From Deinococcales bacterium (GTDB lineage Bacteria > Deinococcota > Deinococci > Deinococcales > JAAFIG01): DNA of 64,000 nucleotides. The DNA lies in NCBI GenBank assembly GCA_025359505.1, contig JANYHH010000101.1, forward strand, positions 62,001 to 126,000, given 5' to 3'. Of this stretch, positions 1 to 9,147 are shown piece after piece. A model generated the notes under the pieces. It was not told the origin of the DNA. It was given only the letters and a program-made list of their open reading frames with translations, and made no database searches. The position numbers and the translations under genes are program-made. Position 1 is the first letter of the stretch, and each line of letters starts with the position of its first letter.

Positions 1-2
1 TC

Positions 3-575
3 TTCACGTACTCCGACCGTGCGGAAATCAAATTGCTCGATGGGCGCTTTGGGTTGTACCTGACGGACGGCGCACTCAACGCGTACTTGAAGCGTGACGA
101 CGACGCGCAAGCCTTGGACGCCGCTGGCATTCGCAATATTTTTGAAGAGCGCGGCAAACCACCAAAAAGCAAAGCCAAACCGACTCGAGGGGCAGCGAAG
201 AGTCCCGCGAAGGCTGGCGCGAAAACTGCTGGCAAAACCGCTGCTAAGAAACCCGCCTCGAGCAGCAAGTCTCCCAGCACCGCCGCGAAAGGCGTCAAAG
301 CCGCTAAGCCCAAAGGCGCACCGAAGAAGCCTTCGCGCACCGCCAAAGCCGCCAAGCCAGCGGGCGAGAAACCCGCGTGGTCAGCCCTCGAGCCATTCAC
401 CGCTGGCTTCGACCCGACCACCGCACAGCTTTTGAAACTCGTCAACGGCGACCGCATTTCAATGGCGACGGCCGCGCAGCAACTGCGGATCACACCAGAA
501 GACGCGATGACCCGCTACCGCTCGAGCAACTTTAAGCTCTACAACCTGTATCGCAACGCGAAACCCAGCGTTTGA
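3..575 (+). CDS. topA: DNA topoisomerase I, C-terminal part (5' end outside window)
   Basis: The reading frame is open from base 3 with no start, so the window opens inside the gene; 190 residues are visible. The first 25 residues match a C-terminal topoisomerase I repeat (core GRFGLYLTDG followed by NAYLKR), which binds DNA in type IA enzymes. A region of about 75 residues follows that is rich in Lys, Ala, Pro and Ser with AKxA and KPA patterns, like histone H1 tails. A compact last segment of about 60 residues ends NLYRNAKPSV and has no function I can name. The catalytic domains lie upstream and cannot be checked. The family relaxes negative supercoils. The assignment rests mainly on the repeat motif. 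Confidence 0.8.
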   Translation, partial: FTYSDRAEIKLLDGRFGLYLTDGALNAYLKRDDDAQALDAAGIRNIFEERGKPPKSKAKPTRGAAKSPAKAGAKTAGKTAAKKPASSSKSPSTAAKGVKAAKPKGAPKKPSRTAKAAKPAGEKPAWSALEPFTAGFDPTTAQLLKLVNGDRISMATAAQQLRITPEDAMTRYRSSNFKLYNLYRNAKPSV

Positions 576-660
576 GTGCGGGTTTGAGCGCAGGCTGTCA
601 CATGGCTCGAGTCTGAACATTCGTTGGATGTGTGAGTAACAAACCGCATGGGAACAAACC

Positions 661-692
661 GTAGGGGCGAGCGGCCGCTCGCCCTCGCAACC
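661..692. repeat. GTAGGGGCGA-type hairpin repeat, copy 1
   Basis: GTAGGGGCGA is followed by a perfect 16-base palindrome, GCGAGCGGCCGCTCGC at 667-682, and then a CCTCGCAACC tail. It sits in the 353-base gap 576-928 between topA and the permease genes. Apart from scattered CTCGAG sites I see nothing else in that gap. Confidence 0.8.
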
Positions 693-928
693 GCTTCACG
701 CTGAACGAACCAAGCGGCGCATCAGCGCGGCTCGAGCACTGTCGCCACGAGTTTGCGGATCAACTCAGCGTGACTGGGCGGCAATCCAACCTCGAGCCGC
801 ACTCACGGCAACTCGAGGGCGCTGAGATTTTTCGCGTCACCACTTGTCATTGTTCCCGCCTGAAACGGTAGACTCCGCAGCGTGTTCCGACAATTCACAC
901 GAGGTTATCAGACCGCGCAAGGCATCCG

Positions 929-1867
929 GTGGTGAGCGCTCCCGATCTGCACAGCGGGCAACGCTCGAGGGTCTGGCGCGACACGCTGATTGCCTACGCG
1001 TTCATGGCTCCCGTGCTGCTGGTCAAGCTGCTGTACACGTTCTGGCCGATCGTCTTTGGGGTGTTTCTGGCCTTCACCGAGTACAACGTCATCAGCGCTC
1101 CGAAGTGGATTGGCTTACGCAACTTTGAAGAGCTGTTCGGCATCGGCAGCTTCGCTGCTCGCGGCCCCGACCGCGACTTCTGGTTCGGCATGACCAACAG
1201 CCTCAAATACGTGCTGGTCGTGCCAATCATTCAATTCCTCAGCATCGGACTGGCGATGCTCGTCAACCGCCAACTGCCGGGCATCGCACTGTTTCGCACC
1301 GCGTTCTACGTGCCGGTCGTCACCAGCTTCGCGGTCGTGGGTCTGATCTGGGGCTGGATGTACAACCAGTACGGCCCGGTCAATTACATTTTGACGACGC
1401 TCGGACTGATGAACGCCAGCAATCCCACAGGCTTACTCAACAACCCCGCGACCGCGCTGCCAGCCGTGATGTTCGTGACGATCTGGAAAGGGCTGGGCTA
1501 TTACATGGTGCTGTACTTGGCGGGCTTGCAATCGATTGACCGCACGCTCGAGGAAGCGGCCGTGATCGACGGTGCGAACCGCTGGGAGGTTTTCTGGTTC
1601 ATCACCCTGCCCGGACTGCGCCCGACGATTCTGGTCTGTAGTTTGCTGTCCACGGTCAGCGCGATCAAGGTCTTTGAAGAGATCTACGTGATGACGCAAG
1701 GCGGCCCGGCGGGCAGCACCTACACCGCGCTCTTTTTCATCTACAACAAGTCCTTTGGGGATTTCAGATTCGGCTACGGCGCGGCTGCGGGCTTGGTGGT
1801 CGCAGCGGTCAGCTTGGTGCTCGGCATCATCAATTTCAGACTGACCCGAGGAGGACGAGCATCATGA
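929..1867 (+). CDS. Carbohydrate ABC transporter permease (MalF/UgpA type)
   Basis: This is a 312-residue inner-membrane permease of the binding-protein-dependent sugar transporter family, with about six hydrophobic segments. The cytoplasmic EAA loop is clear (EEAAVIDGANRWEVFWFITLPG, read in two parts around residues 205-226) and is where the ATPase docks. The start is GTG at 929 or at 932; no strong ribosome site separates them. The last codons overlap the next permease by four bases (ATGA), so the two are translationally coupled and probably form a heterodimer. No substrate-binding protein and no ATPase lie next to them, so the substrate cannot be predicted; a shared MsmX-type ATPase is common for this family. 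Confidence 0.9.
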   Translation: MVSAPDLHSGQRSRVWRDTLIAYAFMAPVLLVKLLYTFWPIVFGVFLAFTEYNVISAPKWIGLRNFEELFGIGSFAARGPDRDFWFGMTNSLKYVLVVPIIQFLSIGLAMLVNRQLPGIALFRTAFYVPVVTSFAVVGLIWGWMYNQYGPVNYILTTLGLMNASNPTGLLNNPATALPAVMFVTIWKGLGYYMVLYLAGLQSIDRTLEEAAVIDGANRWEVFWFITLPGLRPTILVCSLLSTVSAIKVFEEIYVMTQGGPAGSTYTALFFIYNKSFGDFRFGYGAAAGLVVAAVSLVLGIINFRLTRGGRAS

Positions 1868-2760
1868 CTCGAGATCAAACCAATTCGCAACTCGAGCAAG
1901 CGTGGGCACTGCGTCAAAAACGCCGCTCGAGCCAGCTCATCACCAACGTGATCGTTTACGTCGTGCTGTTTGTGATTGCTTTCATCAGCATTTACCCGTT
2001 CCTGTGGACGGTACGCAGCAGCTTCACCACATCCGGCGGCCTGTTTGAATTCCCGCCGGGCTTGTGGCCGACATCACCCGGCATTCGCAATTACGTGGAA
2101 GTCTTCCAGCTCGTGCCGATTGCGCGGCAAATTCTCAACAGCGTCATCATCTGCTTTTTCGGCGTGGGGGGAAGCGTGCTGCTGGCAACCTTGGGCGCGT
2201 ATCCGCTAGCCAAAATGAATTTTCCGGGGCGCGACGCGATCTTCTATGCGATCCTCGCCACGCTGATCTTACCCAACGAAGCGGGGCTGATCGTCAACTT
2301 CATCACCACCAAAACGCTGGGCTTGCTGCAAAGCGATGCGGGCAAATACGTGGCCATCATCCTGCCCGCGCTCGGTAACGTCGCCGGGCTGTTCTTGATG
2401 CGCCAAGCGTACCTGAGCATCCCGCTCGAGTTGCTCGAGGCGGCCCGCATGGACGGCGCATCGGAACTGACCATCTGGCGGCGCATCATGCTGCCGCTGA
2501 CCTTGCCGACGATTGCGGCGTTCAGCATCCTGCAATTCGTCGCGTTCTGGAACACGTTCCTGTGGCCAATCATCGTGATCGGCAGCGACCGCCAGCTCTA
2601 CCCACTCAGCGCGGGCTTGCTGGATTTGAGCGGCTCGTTCGCCAGCAACACCAGAGCTGTCAGCGCGGGCGCGGTGATCGCCACGATTCCGATCATCATC
2701 GTCTTTCTATTCTTCCAGCGCTACTTCATGCGCGGACTCGAGGGTGCGGTCAAGGGTTGA
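1864..2760 (+). CDS. Carbohydrate ABC transporter permease (MalG/UgpE type)
   Basis: This 298-residue second permease of the pair starts at ATG 1864 inside the stop of the preceding gene. A charged N-terminus of about 25 residues precedes six predicted membrane segments. The EAA motif (EAARMDGASELTIWRRI, about residues 195-211) marks the ATPase contact loop and is typical of MalG-like subunits. With its partner it should form the channel of a sugar or glycerol-phosphate importer. The gene is followed by a repeat element and then an unrelated oxidoreductase, so the operon seems to contain only the two permeases. Confidence 0.9.
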   Translation: MTRDQTNSQLEQAWALRQKRRSSQLITNVIVYVVLFVIAFISIYPFLWTVRSSFTTSGGLFEFPPGLWPTSPGIRNYVEVFQLVPIARQILNSVIICFFGVGGSVLLATLGAYPLAKMNFPGRDAIFYAILATLILPNEAGLIVNFITTKTLGLLQSDAGKYVAIILPALGNVAGLFLMRQAYLSIPLELLEAARMDGASELTIWRRIMLPLTLPTIAAFSILQFVAFWNTFLWPIIVIGSDRQLYPLSAGLLDLSGSFASNTRAVSAGAVIATIPIIIVFLFFQRYFMRGLEGAVKG

Positions 2761-2810
2761 GGAGTCGCCGCTCGAGCCTCGAGAATTCATCAGATATGTG
2801 AGTGACGACC

Positions 2811-2883
2811 CGTAGGGGCAAGACAAAAGCAAGCCCTCGCAACCACGCAGCCCCACATCAGAAGCGTAAAGCATCTCGAGCCT
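2811..2883. repeat. GTAGGGGC-type repeat, copy 2, with extended flank
   Basis: GTAGGGGCAAGACAAAAGC is followed by a CCCTCGCAACCACGCAGCCCC tail, read in two parts, running to ATCTCGAGCC. The downstream flank resembles the flank of the element near 49761-49831, so the mobile or amplified unit is longer than the hairpin alone. Confidence 0.6.
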
Positions 2884-2935
2884 CCCGATTCAAGCAGCGC
2901 TCGAGACCCGTGTTGCTCGAGGTAAACTTCTGCCT

Positions 2936-3700
2936 ATGCAAATTGACTTCACTGGGCGAGTCGCGGTCGTGACCGGCGCGGCTTCGGGCATGGGTGCGGC
3001 GACCGCACGGGCGTTCAGGGCCGCTGGAGCAAAGGTGCTGCTGGTAGACCGCAACGCGGCATTGCTCAACGCGGTCGCGCTCGAGTTGGATGCCAGTCTC
3101 GAGCAGGTGACTACGATGGTCGGCGATGTGTCGCAATCTGCGTTCTGCGACGCGGTCATCGCGCAGGCGGTCACGCATTTCGGGCGGGTGGATGCGGTGG
3201 TCAATGCCGCCGGAATCATCGTGCGAGCGGGGGCTGTTGACACCACCGACGAGGACTGGATGCGGATCATGGGCGTCAACGTCAGCGGCGTGTTCTTCAT
3301 GGCGAGGGCCGCTGCAAGGGCCATGGTCGCGCAGGGATCGGGTAGCATCGTCAATTTTGGCAGCATCTGGGGCGATGTCGGCGCGGCCGGCGTGGCTGCG
3401 TACTGCGCCAGCAAGGGTGCGGTGCATAATCTCACCCGTGCGATGGCATTAGAGCACGCCCAGCACGGTGTGCGCGTCAACGCCGTCTGTCCCGGCGAGG
3501 TCAACACGCCGATGTTGGCGTCCGAACGCAACGAACCCGTCAGTGCCGCGCTGCTCGAGCGGCTGGCGCAGAGCGTCCCGATGGGGCGCTTGGCTGAACC
3601 CGAGGAGATCGCTCGAGTCGTGCTGTTTCTCAGTTCCGATTTGGCGAGTTACATGACGGGTTCGCTGGTCACGGTCGACGCGGGGTACACGGCACGCTAG
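2936..3700 (+). CDS. SDR family NAD(P)-dependent oxidoreductase
   Basis: This 254-residue short-chain dehydrogenase/reductase has a Rossmann fold with the cofactor glycine motif TGAASGMG near residues 12-19, an NNAG-equivalent VNAAG near residue 88, a catalytic Ser in NFGSIWG, and the YxxxK pair as YCASK. The C-terminal part has the usual PxxxxMLxxG-like region, and the protein ends with a typical SDR tail (TGSLVTVDAGY). Classic SDRs are cytosolic and oxidise or reduce alcohols, sugars or acyl chains; the substrate cannot be read from the sequence. Its position downstream of sugar permeases and upstream of an aldo/keto reductase would suit sugar metabolism, but that is inference only. Confidence 0.9.
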   Translation: MQIDFTGRVAVVTGAASGMGAATARAFRAAGAKVLLVDRNAALLNAVALELDASLEQVTTMVGDVSQSAFCDAVIAQAVTHFGRVDAVVNAAGIIVRAGAVDTTDEDWMRIMGVNVSGVFFMARAAARAMVAQGSGSIVNFGSIWGDVGAAGVAAYCASKGAVHNLTRAMALEHAQHGVRVNAVCPGEVNTPMLASERNEPVSAALLERLAQSVPMGRLAEPEEIARVVLFLSSDLASYMTGSLVTVDAGYTAR

Positions 3701-3740
3701 GCGGTCACGGCGCGAGGCTCGAGATTTACTGCCTGACCTG

Positions 3741-3767
3741 ACGGGCGAGGCAAGCCTCTCCCCTACG
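3741..3767. repeat. GTAGGGG-type hairpin repeat, copy 3 (reverse orientation)
   Basis: The stretch ACGGGCGAGGC..GCCTCTCCCCTACG reads as the GTAGGGG-type element on the minus strand. It lies between the SDR gene and the aldo/keto reductase gene. Confidence 0.7.
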
Positions 3768-3808
3768 AAAAAACGACGCCTGACTGCTCAGGAGAAAGGG
3801 GCACGGGA

Positions 3809-4798
3809 ATGGACTACCGCACGCTTGGACGCACTGGGGTCAAAGTCGCGCCGCTGGCATTGGGGACGGACAATTTCCTCAACCCGACGGACGCCAAAGA
3901 ATCCGCACATTTGCTGCTGACCGCGCTCGATGCGGGCATCAACCTGATCGACACCAGCAATTCTTACCGCGCTGGTGAAGCCGAGCGGCTGATCGGGCAA
4001 ACGCTCAAAGACGCTGGGCGACGCGGTGAAGCACTGATCGCCACGAAGGTCTACTACCCGACTGGCCCGCACATCAATGATCGCGGTGGCTCGAGGTTGC
4101 ACGTGATTCGCGCCTGCGAGGATTCGCTGCGGCGTCTGGGAACGGATCACATTGACCTGTATCAGCTCCACCGCCCGGATTTTGAGGTTCCCATCGACGA
4201 AACGCTCGCGGCGCTCACCGATCTGGTGCAGCGCGGTTTGGTGCGCTACGTCGGCAGCAGCACCGCTCCCGCGTGGCGCGTGCTCGAGGGCGTGCTGACG
4301 GCTGAGCTGCGCGGCTACGTGCGCTTCGCCTCGGAGCAACCGCCGTACAACCTGCTGGATCGCCGCATCGAAAACGAACTCGTGCCGATGGCGTTGCGGC
4401 ACGATGTGTCCCTATTGCCGTGGTCGCCGCTGGCGATGGGCATGCTTGCTGGGCGCTACAGCCAGACCGAAGCCACTGACTCGAGCCGAGCGGCGCTGCG
4501 CGGCGGCATCTACGCCGAGCGCGTCACATCAGCCGCGATTGCCGCAGGGGACGCCTTCGTGAAGCTCGCGCTCGAGGCGGGTTTCGATCCAGCGCAACTG
4601 GCGCTGCTGTGGGTCAAGGATCAGCCGGGCGTGACCGCGCCAATCATCGGGCCGCGCACGCTGGCGCAGCTCGAGAACGCCCTGCCCGTGTTGCAGATGC
4701 ACCTGCCGGATGACCTGCGCTTGGCGTGCGACGCGATCAACCCGCCGGGCGGTCACGTCGCCAATTTCTTCAACTCGAGCGGCTGGATGCGCGGGTGA
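3809..4798 (+). CDS. Aldo/keto reductase
   Basis: This 329-residue TIM-barrel oxidoreductase of the Kv-beta/YghZ-like aldo/keto reductase group starts [13 protein letters not shown], a characteristic opening. The catalytic tetrad is visible: Asp in DTSNSY, Tyr of the same motif, Lys in ATKVYYP, and His in YQLHRPD. The C-terminal NADPH-binding region contains the usual [12 protein letters not shown] stretch. It would reduce aldehydes or ketones with NADPH in the cytosol. The RBS GGAGAAAGG lies about nine bases before the ATG. A related but not identical aldo/keto reductase lies at 50100-51053. Confidence 0.92.
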   Translation: MDYRTLGRTGVKVAPLALGTDNFLNPTDAKESAHLLLTALDAGINLIDTSNSYRAGEAERLIGQTLKDAGRRGEALIATKVYYPTGPHINDRGGSRLHVIRACEDSLRRLGTDHIDLYQLHRPDFEVPIDETLAALTDLVQRGLVRYVGSSTAPAWRVLEGVLTAELRGYVRFASEQPPYNLLDRRIENELVPMALRHDVSLLPWSPLAMGMLAGRYSQTEATDSSRAALRGGIYAERVTSAAIAAGDAFVKLALEAGFDPAQLALLWVKDQPGVTAPIIGPRTLAQLENALPVLQMHLPDDLRLACDAINPPGGHVANFFNSSGWMRG

Positions 4799-4960
4799 GG
4801 ATGGTGTTCGGTGGTGTTTCGTGCGCGGACTCGAGGGTGCGTTTGAAAACTGAAACTCGAGAAAAGTTGAACGGTAAGATAATCGGTCGCCTGTCGTGGT
4901 GAACGAACGAAGAGGCAAGCCTTTACAGCACTTGTGTTGTTTCGAGCGTTCACAATCAAT

Positions 4961-4990
4961 CGTAGGGGCGATCCTTGTGATCGCCCGTGC
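4961..4990. repeat. GTAGGGGCGA-type hairpin repeat, copy 4
   Basis: CGTAGGGGCGATC..GATCGCCCGTGC forms a clear stem with a short CTTGT loop, in the spacer between two convergent genes (3809-4798 and 5085-5972). Nothing else is evident in that 286-base spacer. The hairpin lacks a T-tract, so I do not call it a terminator. Confidence 0.8.
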
Positions 4991-5084
4991 AGCAGCCGAA
5001 CGACGTGGTGACAAGCTGAGAAACGGACTTTGCGGTTGGCAGTCTTCGTCTTACTCGAGTGAAATAAGTAGCTGACTCACGCTC

Positions 5085-5972
5085 TCAAACATCTTCCAGC
5101 ACCGCGTCAATCACCCCCCTCGCTTGCGCGGCTTTGGCTGGGTCGCTGCTTTCAAACGTTATCAGCGCTTTCCACAACGCCCACGCTCGCCCTCGAGTCC
5201 ACGTCGCTTCGTCCACATGCAGCGCGGCGCGAAAAGCGGCGCGGCTTGCCTCTGAGAAATTTGTCCACGCGATGACGGTATCGCAGGCGGGATCGCCGAC
5301 GCCCGCGCAGCCAAAGTCGATCACAGCGCTCAACCGACCGTCCATGACGAGCAGGTTACCGAGCGCGACATCGCCGTGAAACCACACGGGCGGGCTGTTC
5401 CAAGCGGACTCGAGGGCACGTTCCCACAGCTCTATCGCCGCTTCGCCGTCAACCCGATCACCAAGCGCGGAAATAGCGGCTCGAGTTTCAGTGTCGTAAT
5501 ACAGCAGCGGGCCGCCTCGGTGGGCGCTGTGCTGTCCGGGCGGCGGGCCGCTGGTGGCGTCCACGCGCTGGAAGCGTTGCAGAAACCCAGCGAGGTCAAC
5601 AGCGAATCGCTCGAGGTCAGCGGGCGGGGCGACGGCCGCGCTGTCCCCCTCGAGCCACTGGTAGACCGACCACGGGTGCGGGTACTCGAGGGTCGGGCGA
5701 CCGAGTGCCAGCGGTGTGGGAATCGGCAGCGGCAGGCGCGGCTGTAAGAAGGGCAGCCAGCGCTGCTCTTTGGCGACTTGTGGCGCGTAACCTTCGGCGC
5801 TCGGTAGGCGCACGCTCATCGTTGCGCCCAATCTGAATGTTCGGTTGTCCCAACCGCTGTGTGGGACGGACGTGACGCTCAGGTGCGCCCACTGGGGGAA
5901 CTGAACAGCGATCAGGCGAAGCACCAATCCAGCGTCAATCTGAGCGGTCTGTCCTCGAGCAAATGCGGTCAT
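5085..5972 (-). CDS. Aminoglycoside phosphotransferase-fold kinase (APH family)
   Basis: This 295-residue protein has the APH/choline-kinase fold. Visible motifs are the GWDNRTFRLG substrate/nucleotide strand near residue 40, the Brenner loop HGDVALGNLLV (catalytic Asp in HGD), and the metal-binding IDFGCAGVGDPACD. This family phosphorylates aminoglycosides, homoserine, macrolides or other small hydroxylated compounds with ATP; resistance cannot be inferred from the fold. The gene stands alone, convergent with the aldo/keto reductase and divergent from the antiporter gene, whose predicted start is about 97 bases away. Confidence 0.88.
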   Translation of the reverse strand: MTAFARGQTAQIDAGLVLRLIAVQFPQWAHLSVTSVPHSGWDNRTFRLGATMSVRLPSAEGYAPQVAKEQRWLPFLQPRLPLPIPTPLALGRPTLEYPHPWSVYQWLEGDSAAVAPPADLERFAVDLAGFLQRFQRVDATSGPPPGQHSAHRGGPLLYYDTETRAAISALGDRVDGEAAIELWERALESAWNSPPVWFHGDVALGNLLVMDGRLSAVIDFGCAGVGDPACDTVIAWTNFSEASRAAFRAALHVDEATWTRGRAWALWKALITFESSDPAKAAQARGVIDAVLEDV

Positions 5973-6069
5973 CAGTGCGAAGTCTAACGGTCACGCGGGC
6001 GGCTGACCATGCGCCCAAATGCTTACCCGTGCCTTGTCTGCACGCCCCCGCAACCCGTACCCTCGAGCC

Positions 6070-7596
6070 ATGGATGTGATCTGGGTTGGCGCGGCGTACC
6101 TCGCGGGATGGGCGGGCACGCGGATTGGGCTGCCGCCATTGGTGGGCTATCTGGCGGCTGGCTTCGCGCTCTTTTTGATGGGCGTGCGCTCGGACGAGGG
6201 CTTGCAGCACCTCGCGGAGCTGGGTGTGTGGTTGCTGCTGTTCACGGTCGGCTTGAAGCTGCGCGTGCAGAACCTGATCCGGCTCGAGGTGCTGGGTGTT
6301 GGCGGTCTGCACATTCTCATCTCGAGTGCGCTGATGCTGGCGGTCTTCGGCACGCTGCTGGGCTTGACGAACGGTTTGTACATCGCGGTTGGGCTGGCGT
6401 TCTCCAGCACGGTGCTAGCGATCAAATTATTGGAGGATCGGCGCGAGTTGAACAGTTTTCACGGGCGCGTCGCGGTTGGCATTTTGATTTTGCAGGATCT
6501 GGTGGCGATTGTGCTGCTGGCGTTCGCGGGCGCGAAGCAACCGACGGTTTGGGCGCTGGGCTTGCTGGCGCTGCCGCTGCTGCGACCCGCCGCACTGTGG
6601 TTGCTGTCCAAAAGCGGTCACGACGAGTTGCTGCTGATGTTCGGGCTGGCGCTGGCATTGGCGGGTGGTGGGGTTGCCAAAGCGGTCGGCATCTCGCCAG
6701 AGCTGGGCGCACTCGCGGTCGGCGCATTGCTGGCGGGTCACGCGCAGACCACTGAACTCAGCCGCGTGCTGTGGGGACTCAAAGAGGCGTTTCTGGTCGC
6801 GTTTTTCTTGGGGATCGGCTTGGGCGGATTCCCACCGATCACATTACTGCCGTGGGGAGCGCTGATGCTGGCAGTGCTGCCACTGCAAGGACTGCTGTTC
6901 TTCGCGCTGTTCACGCGCTTCGGGTTGCGGGCCCGCACGGCGTTCGTGACCAGTCTGGCGCTTTCGAGTTACGGCGAGTTCGCACTGATCGTCGTCGCGC
7001 CGCTCATCAGCTCAGGCAGGCTCGAGGGTGCGTGGGCGAGTCTGCTGGGCGTGGTGATCGCCGTGTCGCTGGCCGTGTCCGCGCCGCTCAACCGCTCCGT
7101 GCATCGCTTGTTTGAACGCTTTGAGCCGTGGCTGCTGCGCTTTGAACGCCAAAGCGACCACCCAGACCGCGAACCGACAAAGCTTGGTAAAGCGAGCTGG
7201 CTGGTCGTCGGCATGGGACGCACTGGCGCAGCCGCCTACAAGCAACTCGAGCTGGACGGTCAGCGCGTCGTGGGCTTAGACAACGACCCCGAAAAGTTAG
7301 AGCGTCACCGCGCCAAAGGGCGGCGCGTGCTGTACGGCGACGCCGAGGATTCGGAGCTGTGGGACGGTCTCGAGTTCGGGAACTTGAGCGGCGTGATCGT
7401 CACCGCGCCGGACTTGGAGGCGCGGCTGCGGGCTTTGGAGGGCTTGAAGCAGCGCGGTTTTGGCGGGCGGGTCGTCACGGTCAGCCACCACGCGGACGAG
7501 GAGCAGAGTCTGTCGCAGGCGGGCGCGACGCTGATTTTCAGACCCTTCGCCGAAGCCGGTGAACGCTTGGCGCAGCGGGCGCTCACCTCGAGCTGA
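6070..7596 (+). CDS. KefB/YbaL-type monovalent cation:proton antiporter with RCK domain
   Basis: This is a 508-residue inner-membrane protein of the CPA2 superfamily. Residues about 1-370 hold 12 or so membrane segments with the family's Na+/H+-exchanger pattern. The C-terminal part is a cytosolic NAD-binding RCK_N (TrkA-N) domain: WLVVGMGRTGAAAYKQLE carries the GxGxxG motif and LDNDPEKLE supplies the ribose-binding acid. I prefer the ATG at 6070 (MDVIWVGAAY), because the first membrane helix begins at once and the 17 codons upstream look unlike the family. Likely role: K+ or Na+ efflux in exchange for protons, gated by NAD(H). The final TrkA-C domain seen in some homologues is absent. Confidence 0.88.
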   Translation: MDVIWVGAAYLAGWAGTRIGLPPLVGYLAAGFALFLMGVRSDEGLQHLAELGVWLLLFTVGLKLRVQNLIRLEVLGVGGLHILISSALMLAVFGTLLGLTNGLYIAVGLAFSSTVLAIKLLEDRRELNSFHGRVAVGILILQDLVAIVLLAFAGAKQPTVWALGLLALPLLRPAALWLLSKSGHDELLLMFGLALALAGGGVAKAVGISPELGALAVGALLAGHAQTTELSRVLWGLKEAFLVAFFLGIGLGGFPPITLLPWGALMLAVLPLQGLLFFALFTRFGLRARTAFVTSLALSSYGEFALIVVAPLISSGRLEGAWASLLGVVIAVSLAVSAPLNRSVHRLFERFEPWLLRFERQSDHPDREPTKLGKASWLVVGMGRTGAAAYKQLELDGQRVVGLDNDPEKLERHRAKGRRVLYGDAEDSELWDGLEFGNLSGVIVTAPDLEARLRALEGLKQRGFGGRVVTVSHHADEEQSLSQAGATLIFRPFAEAGERLAQRALTSS

Positions 7597-7776
7597 CGTG
7601 AGAATAATGCTCAAATCCATCACTCGAGGCTCGCAGCACCGCTTGCCGATTCACTCGAGATGCTGGCGCACAACAACGCCAAAACCTCGAGCTTCTGTAT
7701 GAATGACTGCTCGTCGAAGCGCGGTCGTGGCGGGTGTCATCGTGGAACCGTCCAGTGACGCGGTAATCTGCACCAC

Positions 7777-9147
7777 ATGAATCTCGAGGTGAAAGACAGC
7801 GCCGAAGTGTGGGACGTGATCGTCGTCGGGGGCGGCACGGCCGGGGCAATCGCGGGGATCGCGGCGGCGAGGGCAGGTGCGAAAACCTTGGTGGTCGAAG
7901 CCTTGGGCAGTCTGGGCGGCAGCGGCACGAACGCTCAGGTCACGCCGCTGATGCGGAACTCCTCGGCGGGCGTGAACCTCAATCAGGGCATCACGACGGA
8001 GTTGAAATCCCGGTTGCTCGAGCGTGGCGACGGCGCGGTGGATGCGGGCAGCAACGACAATTGGTTCAATCCCGAAGCGATGAAATTCGTGCTCGAGCGG
8101 ATGCTGGTCGAGGCTGGCGCTCAAGTTTTGTACCACACGCACTTCGTCGCGCCAGTGCTCAACGCGGGGCGCATCTCGAGCGTGGTGGTTCACAACAAAG
8201 ACGGGCTGGTGCAACTTAAGGCAAAAGCGTTTATTGACGCGACAGGCGACGCAGATGTCGCGGTCAGGGCGGGAGCGCCGTTCGATGCGGGCGAGTCGGG
8301 CACGGGTTTGCATCAGGCGATGAGTCTGCGCTTCACGCTCGGCGGCGTCGATCTGGGGGCGCTGTGCGACTTCTTAGCGCAGCACGGTCAGTCGCAAGAA
8401 TCGACGCGCTTCATGCACTTTTGGATGGTCTGGGGCAGAAACGCGTCGCTCGAGCCGCTGTTCAGGGCTGGTGTGCAGGACGGGCTGCTCTTGGAGCGCG
8501 ACGGCGATTACTTTCAGGGCTTCAGCGTGCCGGGCATGCCGGGCTGCATCAGTTTCAACTGCCCGCGCTTGGGAGCGGACATCAACGACGGCGCGGACGC
8601 GTGGACGCTCAGCCGCGCTCAGGTCGACGGCAAACTGGCGATTGACCGTTTGCTGAATTTCCTGCGGGGGCGCTTCGACGGTTGCCAACACAGTTTCATC
8701 GCCAGTTACGCCGCGATGCCCGGTGTGCGCGAGACGCGGCGGATTCGCGGCGAGTACATCCTGACGCTCGAGGATATTCTGGAGTGCCGTAGCTTCCCTG
8801 ATGCGATCTGCCGCAATCACTACCCGGTAGACATCCACACGCCACGCGGCAAGCTGCTATATCACGAGCGCAATGGTGATTACCCGTATTTCAAGCCAGA
8901 TGCCTTTCACGAGATCCCGTTTCGCAGCCTCATTCCACAAGGCATCGCAAACCTGCTCGTACCGGGGCGCTGCGCCAGCGCGACCTTCGAGGCGCAAAGT
9001 GCGATTCGGGTGCAGCAGAACTGTCACAGCATGGGCGAGGCGGCGGGCGTCGCCGCCGCGTGGATGGCGCGTGACGGCATCGGCTCGAGGGAGATTGACG
9101 GCGTGCAACTGCGCGAGGCGTTGAAAGCTCAGGGCGCGTACCTTTGA
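7777..9147 (+). CDS. FAD-dependent oxidoreductase (FAD_oxidored family)
   Basis: This 456-residue flavoprotein has an N-terminal dinucleotide fold, WDVIVVGGGTAGAIAG (GxGxxG at about residues 16-21), an adenosine-ribose acid in TLVVEA, and the GGSGT turn typical of the PF12831 family. A later FIDATGDADVA motif matches the second FAD contact, and the C-terminal LVPGRCASAT segment closes the FAD site. Substrates for this family are diverse and often unknown. No signal peptide is present, so it is probably cytosolic. The last four bases overlap the TTG start of the next ORF, suggesting a two-gene operon. Confidence 0.88.
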   Translation: MNLEVKDSAEVWDVIVVGGGTAGAIAGIAAARAGAKTLVVEALGSLGGSGTNAQVTPLMRNSSAGVNLNQGITTELKSRLLERGDGAVDAGSNDNWFNPEAMKFVLERMLVEAGAQVLYHTHFVAPVLNAGRISSVVVHNKDGLVQLKAKAFIDATGDADVAVRAGAPFDAGESGTGLHQAMSLRFTLGGVDLGALCDFLAQHGQSQESTRFMHFWMVWGRNASLEPLFRAGVQDGLLLERDGDYFQGFSVPGMPGCISFNCPRLGADINDGADAWTLSRAQVDGKLAIDRLLNFLRGRFDGCQHSFIASYAAMPGVRETRRIRGEYILTLEDILECRSFPDAICRNHYPVDIHTPRGKLLYHERNGDYPYFKPDAFHEIPFRSLIPQGIANLLVPGRCASATFEAQSAIRVQQNCHSMGEAAGVAAAWMARDGIGSREIDGVQLREALKAQGAYL

